Positions 32,225 to 37,222 of a stretch of 37,222 nt of DNA are shown piece after piece. This DNA comes from Nitrospinota bacterium (GTDB lineage Bacteria > Nitrospinota_A > UBA7883 > JACRGQ01). The stretch's first letter is position 1; every line of letters starts with the position of its first letter. The stretch is taken from the NCBI GenBank assembly GCA_016217735.1, contig JACRGQ010000001.1, positions 1 to 37,222 of the forward strand, read 5' to 3'. Both the position numbers and the translations under genes were made by a program. The notes beneath the pieces were generated by a model. It saw nothing but the letters and a program-made list of their open reading frames with translations. It did no database searches and had not been told where the DNA came from.

Positions 32225-33318
32225 TAGGCGGGAATTTTGATCTTGTAGAGGCCTTCGATGATGGCGGCGAATTCGGCGAGCAGCGATTGGTCGATATGGT
32301 TGGGATCGCGCATCATGCCGATGGCCTGTTCCGGCGGGTAGCCCGGCTTGTAGACGCGGCGGTCGGTGAGCGCCACATAGACATCGCAAATTGCCGCCAT
32401 GCGGGAGAGCATCCCCAACTGCTCCCCTTTCAGACGGCGCGGGTAGCCGCTGCCGTCGATACGCTCGTGATGGTTCCAGGCTATTTCGATCACCGATTCC
32501 GGCACTTCCGGCGTGCGGCGGAGCATCTCCACCGTGTAGCCCACATGATTTTGCATTTCAAGCCACTCCTCCGGTTCGAATTTCCCCGGTTTGTTGAGCA
32601 CCTTCAGCGGCGTTTTGGCTTTTCCCACGTCATGCACGGTGCCGCCGGTGGTGAGTATCTGGATGTCCTGCGCGGAAAACCCCCCGAAATTTTTTGCCAG
32701 CAGCGAAAGGAAAATCCCGACGCGCATCGAGTGGACGAAGGTATAGGCGTCGTGGTCTTTCACCGCGTCCAGCACCCCTTTGACATCCCCTTTTTCGATC
32801 ACCCGGGTCATTTTTCCGCTCACATCCATGAACTCGGCGTAGGGGAGTTGTCCGTTTTTTTGTATCGCATTGAACGCCTTGTCCAGCGTGGCGAGGGTGA
32901 GGGAGAGCACCTGTTCCTGCTCCGGCTTCAGCTTGTGCCAACCGGCCTCCACCTTCATGTTGATGAAGCGCGATACCTTGTGGAGGAATAATCCCGTGTC
33001 GAACGGCTTGACGATATAGTCCGCCGCTCCGAACTTGATGGCGTTGGCGACGTTCTCCTTTTCACTGCGGGCGGTGACGAAGACGATGGGGGTTTGCCGC
33101 GAGCGCCCCTCTTTGCGGATTTCCTCCATCACCCGGAAGCCGTCCATCTTCGGAAGCGTGACGTCGAGCAGGATGAGATCGAACTCTTTTGCGCGGGTAA
33201 GTTCCAGCGCTTTCAGGCCGGTATCGGCGACGACGCTTTCGTACCCCATTTTTTTGAGGATTTGGGGAAGGAGTTTCTGATACTCCTTGTCGTCATCAAC
33301 GCAGAGAACGGTTTTCAT
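32224..33318 (-). CDS. Response regulator with HD-GYP-type c-di-GMP phosphodiesterase output
   Basis: This 364-residue protein has an N-terminal receiver domain (1-120) with acidic D8/D9/D10, phospho-acceptor D52, T82 and K104. After a linker, a C-terminal HD-GYP domain (about 185-350) carries H229-D230 in GTVHDVGK and HHERIDGSGYP (283-293), the diagnostic end motif. Active members hydrolyse cyclic di-GMP, linking a phosphorelay to motility or biofilm decisions. The cognate kinase is not adjacent. A GGAAATTTTT-type leader precedes the ATG. A structured repeat abuts its stop codon. Confidence 0.92.
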   Translation of the reverse strand: MKTVLCVDDDKEYQKLLPQILKKMGYESVVADTGLKALELTRAKEFDLILLDVTLPKMDGFRVMEEIRKEGRSRQTPIVFVTARSEKENVANAIKFGAADYIVKPFDTGLFLHKVSRFINMKVEAGWHKLKPEQEQVLSLTLATLDKAFNAIQKNGQLPYAEFMDVSGKMTRVIEKGDVKGVLDAVKDHDAYTFVHSMRVGIFLSLLAKNFGGFSAQDIQILTTGGTVHDVGKAKTPLKVLNKPGKFEPEEWLEMQNHVGYTVEMLRRTPEVPESVIEIAWNHHERIDGSGYPRRLKGEQLGMLSRMAAICDVYVALTDRRVYKPGYPPEQAIGMMRDPNHIDQSLLAEFAAIIEGLYKIKIPA

Positions 33319-33512
33319 GAAAAAATTTCCCGGTGCGGCGGCGCGGGCATCGCGCCATCCTGCAAAGCATTATACAGCCACAGGGAGCGGAAGGAAGGAT
33401 GGGATTGGCACGGGGGAGCCCCGGCCGTCATTTCAATCCGGGGCGGACCCCCTCAAGGGGACAATGTACAAAAGTCCGTGTCCGCCAAGAAAAGGCCCCG
33501 GATAGGGGAAGA
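33319..33512. other. Hairpin-rich gap between the HD-GYP gene and ridA
   Basis: The 194-bp gap contains GGGG-GAG-CCCC (about 33412-33422) and CCCC-TCAA-GGGG (about 33452-33463), in keeping with the other structured intergenic stretches. No gene or convincing promoter was seen. Confidence 0.4.
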
Positions 33513-33893
33513 TCAGAGAACGGCGATGGCGTCGATTTCCACCAGCGCGTTTTTCGGCAGCGCCGCCGCCTGCACGGTGGCGCGGGCCGGCGGTTTGTCG
33601 GCGAAAAACGTGGCGTAGACTGCGTTCATATCGGCGAACTGCGCCATGTCGGCGAGGTAGACGGTGGTTTTCACCACGTTGTCCAAGCTCCCCCCCGCGG
33701 CCTCCAGCACCGCCTTCAAGTTCAGCAATACCCGCCCGGTCTGTTCCTTTATCCCGCCGGGAACCATGACGCCGGTGACGGGATCAAGCGGTATCTGGCC
33801 GGAGGCGTAGACCACGTTCCCCGCCTTGATCGCCTGCGAATAAGGGCCGATCGCGCCGGGGGCGTTTGCTGTTTTGATGACGATTTTTTCCAT
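33513..33893 (-). CDS. ridA: RidA/YjgF-family enamine/imine deaminase
   Basis: This 126-residue protein has the full RidA pattern: [28 protein letters not shown], the [26 protein letters not shown] segment, the substrate-binding Arg104 in PPARATVQ and E119 in LVEIDAIAV. RidA forms a trimer and hydrolyses reactive 2-aminoacrylate-type enamines released by PLP enzymes. It stands alone on the minus strand between the HD-GYP gene and a small hypothetical gene. Confidence 0.95.
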   Translation of the reverse strand: MEKIVIKTANAPGAIGPYSQAIKAGNVVYASGQIPLDPVTGVMVPGGIKEQTGRVLLNLKAVLEAAGGSLDNVVKTTVYLADMAQFADMNAVYATFFADKPPARATVQAAALPKNALVEIDAIAVL

Positions 33894-34038
33894 GCCGCCA
33901 ATCTACCGCGTGGTGCGGCGCGGCGCAAGGGGCGGGGGAAATTAAATCGGCCCGGCGGCGTGGGATGCAGCGTTACCCGCATCGATCCGCACCGGCGGAC
34001 CGGTAAAAACGGCATACAGGGCCACGGGTGGCCGCCGG

Positions 34039-34224
34039 TTAAGCGGCGCCGGCGGCGGGATAGTTCATGATCAGATCGGCAAAGGCCTTGCGGGGAAGCA
34101 TCACGCTGAATTTCCTGCTCCCAAAGCGGCACTCCCGCTCTTCGAAGTAGACTTTGGAGATGCCTTTCGAATCGCGTTCCCGTCCGGCTTCCTTGCCGAA
34201 CCGCTCTTTATCGTAATAGGCCAT
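34039..34224 (-). CDS. Small hypothetical protein, 61 residues
   Basis: A GGGAGAAA site precedes the ATG. The product is compact and charged, with YYDKERFGKEAGRERDSKGIS, then VYFEERECRFGSRKFSVMLPRKAFADLIMNYP. No family is recognised and there is no signal or membrane segment. It could be a small cytoplasmic protein. The evidence is the ribosome binding site and a natural-looking amphipathic composition, so the call is moderate. Confidence 0.5.
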   Translation of the reverse strand: MAYYDKERFGKEAGRERDSKGISKVYFEERECRFGSRKFSVMLPRKAFADLIMNYPAAGAA

Positions 34225-34372
34225 GACCGGTTTCTCCCATCAATGTGATTTTCTCTCTTATCGGTAATTGTGAATAATATCTGTATGGGTAAGAAGCAAG
34301 CCCCATGCCGGGAAAAAAGGCGGAACTGCGGCTTTTCGTACCCGGGTACCGTCAAAATACCGCTGACATCCG

Positions 34373-34402
34373 TTGACAACGGCTCCGTGCCGCGATTACA
34401 AT
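34373..34402 (+). promoter_or_regulatory. Promoter for the unknown gene at 34436
   Basis: Consensus -35 TTGACA (34373-34378) and TACAAT (34397-34402, 5 of 6) are separated by 18 bases. The leader to the ATG is about 30 bases and includes GGAG at 34423-34426. Confidence 0.7.
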
Positions 34403-34435
34403 TGTTGCAGAGATTAGATTTTGGAGTATTAAGAA

Positions 34436-34837
34436 ATGTCAAAAGAACACGATCCGGATAGGGAGATGGAGCACCTTTCGAAAGCCATCGTTGAAGCCAT
34501 CCTCGGCTCGAATGATGTGAAGAAAGCGCTGGAAAAGCTCAACACGTCCGAAGATACGCTGGGAAAGAATTTCATGGTCTTCATGGTGAGCCTCGATTCG
34601 CTCAACGACGCGAAAAAAGGCGGCAAAAACCATGAATTGAGCGAGCCGGGCGATATCAACGAACTGCCGGAGGATATGCCAAAACCGCGCCGCCGCCGCC
34701 CCGTGAAACGGGCCGACACGCCGGATCACATCGACGGGGAGCCGCTCTCGAAAAACGAGAAGCATTTCCGCGACATGATCTCGGATCATTTCGACACCGA
34801 GGCGTGGCTGAGGAGCCTGAAGCTCCGGCTCGACTGA
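34436..34837 (+). CDS. Unrecognised 133-residue acidic/basic protein
   Basis: This protein has its own strong promoter, GGAG ribosome binding site and terminator, so it is a real single-gene unit. Residues 10-62 are predicted helical (MEHLSKAIVEAILGSNDVKKALEKL). Residues 65-82 are acidic, followed by a basic patch KPRRRRPVKR (83-92) and a C-terminal helix-like segment to 133. No known domain, signal peptide or membrane segment is seen. The basic patch could bind nucleic acid. Function is unknown. Confidence 0.75.
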   Translation: MSKEHDPDREMEHLSKAIVEAILGSNDVKKALEKLNTSEDTLGKNFMVFMVSLDSLNDAKKGGKNHELSEPGDINELPEDMPKPRRRRPVKRADTPDHIDGEPLSKNEKHFRDMISDHFDTEAWLRSLKLRLD

Positions 34838-34857
34838 TCATTTTTTAGTCAAACACG

Positions 34858-34891
34858 GGGGCGGGTGCATAACCCGCCCCTTTTTATTTTT
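34858..34891 (+). terminator. Rho-independent terminator
   Basis: A 9-bp perfect stem GGGGCGGGT (34858-34866) / ACCCGCCCC (34872-34880) with a 5-base loop runs into TTTTTATTTTT. It ends the 34436 transcript. Confidence 0.92.
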
Positions 34892-34995
34892 CATCGAAAA
34901 AATAAAAAGGGGTTGGTTTTTTGACGGCGGCGTTATTTGCCCCATCCGGAAAATTCCCCCCATCGCGGCAAATTCTTCCGGGGGTGGATGAAGGC

Positions 34996-35898
34996 TTACA
35001 AACCGCCGAAGCGCTGGGGGCGGCCGCCGGGAACCAGCCGTTCCGGCATCAGCCTTTTCGTGAACTTATCCACGCGGCCGACGCCGAGGAATGCGCCCCC
35101 CTCTTCCCGATAGAGGCGGCAAAGCCCTTCCATCGGCGCGGAAGGAGTCACCTGCTGTCCGTTGAACAGGAGCCGTTCGTCGCGGCCTCCCACCAAAAGA
35201 CGCGGCATAAAGGCTATCGGATAATCGAGCGGCAGCAGCCACTCTTCGGGGTGATCCCGGCGCTCCTCTATCCGTTCGATGGTCCAGGAGTCTTCCTGTT
35301 TGAAGTTCGACGCTTCGGTGCGGATCAGCGCCCCCATATGCGCGGCGCTGTCCAGCGCGCGGCCGATGTCCTCGCAGAGCGCCCTGATGTAGGTGCCGCG
35401 CGAAACGGTGGCGGTCAGCACGGCGGTGGCGCCGGAAAATTCGTTCAGTTCCAGCTTGTGGATGGTCACTTTTTTCGGCTCGCGCTTTACTTCCCCCCCC
35501 TTGCGGGCGATTTCGTAAAGCCGTTTGCCATCCACCTTTTTGGCCGAGTACATTGGCGGCACTTGATCTATCTCCCCCCGGAATTTTTCCAGCGCCGTTT
35601 CAAACATCTCTTTGGTGACATGGGCGAAGGGGGCTTCGCGGGTGGTGGCGCCGGTGCCGTCCTGCGTATCGGTCTCGCTCCCCAGAACCAGCGTGGTCTG
35701 ATAGGTCTTTGGCATTGTTTCGAAGTAGGGGAAAAGGCGGGTGGCAAAGCCGAGGCCAACGGGCAGGATGCCGGCGGCAATCGGATCGAGCGTGCCGAGG
35801 AAGCCGGCTTTTTTTTCGCCGGTCGCCCGCTTGATGGTGTCCAACGCCTTGTTGCTGGCGATACCGGGCACTTTGAAGAAATTAATAAAGCCGTTCAT
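34996..35898 (-). CDS. truB: tRNA pseudouridine(55) synthase TruB
   Basis: From the ATG at 35898 the protein has 300 residues. The catalytic Asp38 lies in GFLGTLDPIAAGILPVGLG. The family's QVPPMYSAKKVDGKRLYEIARKG and SRGTYIRALCEDIG segments are present, and a C-terminal PUA-like part follows. It makes pseudouridine 55 in the T-loop of tRNAs. The N-terminal FFKVPGIASNKALD replaces the usual DKPxGxTS, a mild divergence. No Shine-Dalgarno is obvious. It is the last gene of the DUF503-rbfA-truB group, a conserved translation cluster. Confidence 0.95.
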   Translation of the reverse strand: MNGFINFFKVPGIASNKALDTIKRATGEKKAGFLGTLDPIAAGILPVGLGFATRLFPYFETMPKTYQTTLVLGSETDTQDGTGATTREAPFAHVTKEMFETALEKFRGEIDQVPPMYSAKKVDGKRLYEIARKGGEVKREPKKVTIHKLELNEFSGATAVLTATVSRGTYIRALCEDIGRALDSAAHMGALIRTEASNFKQEDSWTIERIEERRDHPEEWLLPLDYPIAFMPRLLVGGRDERLLFNGQQVTPSAPMEGLCRLYREEGGAFLGVGRVDKFTKRLMPERLVPGGRPQRFGGL

Positions 35899-35962
35899 AA
35901 GGGGAGTTATTGTATCCGTATCCGCCCGCAAAGCAAGGAATTTTACGATGCGGCGCGGCGGG

Positions 35963-36346
35963 TTATTCCCCGTGGGGCGGCTTGTCCCCCGGCTCGGCGC
36001 GCTCCGCCTCCATCTCGCGCAGCAGGCGGTTCACCGTGTCGGCGTGCTCGCCGGAGTGATCCCACTTTATCGTGATGGCGGGTATGAACTTGATTTTTAT
36101 CCGCTCCCCCAGCAGCCGCCGGATGAACGGCGCGGCCGTGCGTATCGCCTTGAAGGTCGATTTTTTCTGCCCGTCCGTCCCCATCGGCGAGATGTAAATG
36201 TCGGCGTGGCGCAGGTTGTCGGCCAGTTCCACATGCATCACGGTGACGAAACCGATGCGCGGGTCTTTCAGCTCTTCGCGGATGATCGCCGCCACTTCCG
36301 CCTGTATCAGTTCCCGCATGCGCGCGGAGCGTTTAAAGGAAAACAT
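35963..36346 (-). CDS. rbfA: Ribosome-binding factor A
   Basis: The ATG at 36346 has a perfect AGGAGG six bases upstream, so it is preferred over a start 8 codons earlier. The 127-residue KH-like protein opens with FKRSARMRELIQAEVAAIIREELKDPRIGFVTV, the family signature, and contains the FIRRLLGERIKIKFIPAI stretch with the usual ending. It helps mature the 16S rRNA 5' end and 30S subunits, particularly in the cold. It overlaps the end of the DUF503 gene by 14 bp. Confidence 0.95.
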   Translation of the reverse strand: MFSFKRSARMRELIQAEVAAIIREELKDPRIGFVTVMHVELADNLRHADIYISPMGTDGQKKSTFKAIRTAAPFIRRLLGERIKIKFIPAITIKWDHSGEHADTVNRLLREMEAERAEPGDKPPHGE

Positions 36347-36659
36347 CGTCGCCTCCTGCGATTTCAACATTTAATTGCACGCCGGAAATCTCCGCGTGGG
36401 TGATACCGGCGATGAAGTCTACCATGCGGCGCATCTGACCTTCCAGATAAACCCTGTCGTTCCCGATGGAGACCAGCCCCACCTGCGCCACCTGGCGCCG
36501 GTCCGAATCACCCACCTCGGCCACCGAGACGTTGAATTCGTTGCGTACGCGGGTTTTTACCCGGTTCAGCACCGAGCGCTTGTCCTTGAGCGAGCGGTTT
36601 GCGTGCATCACCAGCGTCACGATGCAGGTTGCCACAAAAATATTGTGTTCGCTTGCCAT
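36333..36659 (-). CDS. DUF503 (YlxP-like) protein
   Basis: From the ATG at 36659, with GGAAG upstream, the protein is 108 residues. It matches DUF503: HANRSLKDKRSVLNRVKTRVRNEFNVSVAEVG, RRQVAQVGLVSIGND and a GITHAEISGVQLN end. Family members sit between infB and rbfA and are thought to aid ribosome assembly, but their role is not firmly known. Here infB is not next door; more than 550 bp of hairpin-rich DNA lie upstream. Confidence 0.9.
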   Translation of the reverse strand: MASEHNIFVATCIVTLVMHANRSLKDKRSVLNRVKTRVRNEFNVSVAEVGDSDRRQVAQVGLVSIGNDRVYLEGQMRRMVDFIAGITHAEISGVQLNVEIAGGDDVFL

Positions 36660-36831
36660 ATCAACTTCCGTTTGCCCCCGAGCGCGTGGAGACCGCTCTC
36701 CCGCCTCCATTATAGCAACCCGCCGAGGCGGGGGGAAAGCTAAACGCGATCATGTGCATGCCAGGCTCCGATCCGGAGGCAGGCGTGACAGGAGGGGGAG
36801 GAGCGGGATGGAAATTTTCCAGCCGCTCCGG

Positions 36832-36867
36832 AAAAAAGCGGACAGTCCGCAGGACTGTTCCGTCTTT
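36832..36867. terminator. Bidirectional rho-independent terminator
   Basis: ACAGTCC (36842-36848) / GGACTGT (36852-36858) is extended past a one-base bulge to CGG/CCG. On the plus strand TCTTTTTC follows; on the minus strand CTTTTTTCC follows (complement of 36832-36837). It can end leftward transcripts entering from beyond the right edge. Confidence 0.7.
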
Positions 36868-36999
36868 TTCACATAAACGCCCGTGGCGCAGTGTAAAACA
36901 CCTTTCAAGGGTGTCCGGCACCCAAAAATATTTTCAAAGCTTTCTTCCTCTCTCCCAGTCGCACACAATAATCTTCCCTGTTCCCCAACCCGCAATGCC

Positions 37000-37088
37000 G
37001 GCCCGATGGGCCGATTGTGCCCTTAAAGGGCATTTCCGCGGCGGATTGTAAAAATGTTTCCGCCGCTCCTGTGCGACTGAAGTCGCAC
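37000..37088. repeat. Multi-hairpin element, copy B
   Basis: GGCCC-GAT-GGGCC (37000-37012), GCCCTT-A-AAGGGC (37019-37031), GCGGCGGA-N13-TCCGCCGC (37038-37066) and GTGCGACT-GA-AGTCGCAC (37071-37088) follow one another. The first three modules align in order with 29828-29900, including the shared GGATTG after the ascending arm of the third stem and a common CTCC after it. Confidence 0.65.
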
Positions 37089-37222
37089 CTTGTATCTTGG
37101 AAATCGTAGAATTTCATTAAGTGGAAACCGGGGAAAACTGTGTCGCACCTAATGGCTGGGACCATGTTTGGTAGATAAGTTTCCCCGGTCTTCCGACAGA
37201 CTCTGAACCGTATCTTAGGCCG

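Larger units (their letters stand above)
36660..37222. other. Non-coding hairpin-rich stretch at the right edge
   Basis: No supported gene lies in these 563 bases. The stretch carries GGCTCC-GATC-C-GGAGGC near 36766-36780, the bidirectional terminator at 36832-36867, a half REP copy near 36914-36942, the multi-hairpin element at 37000-37088 and a long-loop inverted repeat ACCGGGGAAA (37127-37136) / TTTCCCCGGT (37180-37189). GTCGCACCT occurs twice (37082-37090 and 37142-37150). A promoter for the DUF503-rbfA-truB group should also be here, but none was convincing. Confidence 0.55.

Noticed and set aside
34921-36075. 384-codon open frame antisense to truB and rbfA
   Set aside because: TruB and RbfA on the minus strand carry their full signatures; the plus-strand product is unrecognisable and has no clear start signal.
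36711-37222. tRNA or other classical RNA gene in the right-edge hairpin region
   Set aside because: No cloverleaf, T-loop GGTTCGA or CCA end could be fitted; the hairpins are better explained as repeat elements and a terminator.

Overview
The window is a GC-rich chromosomal segment of a Gram-negative bacterium. It shows outer-membrane and periplasmic systems, cytochrome c maturation and cytochrome cd1 denitrification. The CxxxY form of CcmE, the NirS/NirJ/NirF set and the DUF503-rbfA-truB order would suit a Nitrospirota, Nitrospinota or former deltaproteobacterial lineage. This placement is inferred from gene content; no rRNA or marker tree is available. No tRNA, rRNA, CRISPR array, insertion sequence or prophage was recognised.

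Layout. 1-2683: ccmE and ccmF (cytochrome c maturation), divergent from a gene cut by the left edge. 2740-4850: an AT-rich island with three tightly packed, unrecognised minus-strand genes. 4856-10392: a TetR regulator, a giant RND exporter fused to a LolA-like periplasmic domain, an outer-membrane barrel protein and a DUF4260 membrane protein; the same 16-bp operator-like palindrome lies before both tetR and the RND gene. 10567-10834: a 71-residue tail-anchored small protein and its terminator. 10967-13526: a coupled ppx / TPR / nucleoside phosphorylase operon. 13539-14900: a methyltransferase and a single-domain response regulator, divergent. 14919-19692 (minus): cation diffusion facilitator, fumarase/aspartase-family lyase, JAMM peptidase, PASTA protein and rpe, largely overlapping or abutting. 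20066-25790: a denitrification cluster nirS, nirN-like (cyt c - d1 propeller - cyt c), nirJ and nirF. 25996-27982 (minus): groES-groEL under a CIRCE operator. 28305-31044: an undecaprenyl-phosphate sugar transferase and a membrane metallophosphoesterase. 31057-31971 (minus): an AT-rich solitary Mrr-like nuclease. 32224-34224 (minus): an HD-GYP response regulator, RidA and a 61-residue protein. 34436-34837: an unknown protein with its own promoter and terminator. 34996-36659 (minus): DUF503, rbfA and truB. 36660-37222: no gene, but dense hairpins.

How it fits together. The ccm genes supply covalent heme attachment needed by the c-type cytochromes of the nir cluster. NirJ, NirF and the NirN-like protein finish heme d1 for NirS, while the early d1 genes (nirE, nirDLGH) must lie elsewhere. 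The TetR/RND/barrel unit looks like one envelope lipid or hydrophobe export system under local repression.

The most unusual items are the triple-domain NirN-like protein, the RND-LolA fusion with an internal signal-peptide-like segment, the AT-rich three-gene island, and a dispersed family of multi-hairpin intergenic elements sharing a GGCCC-N3/4-GGGCC module. Convergent gene pairs also repeatedly share a small hairpin that includes their stop codons.
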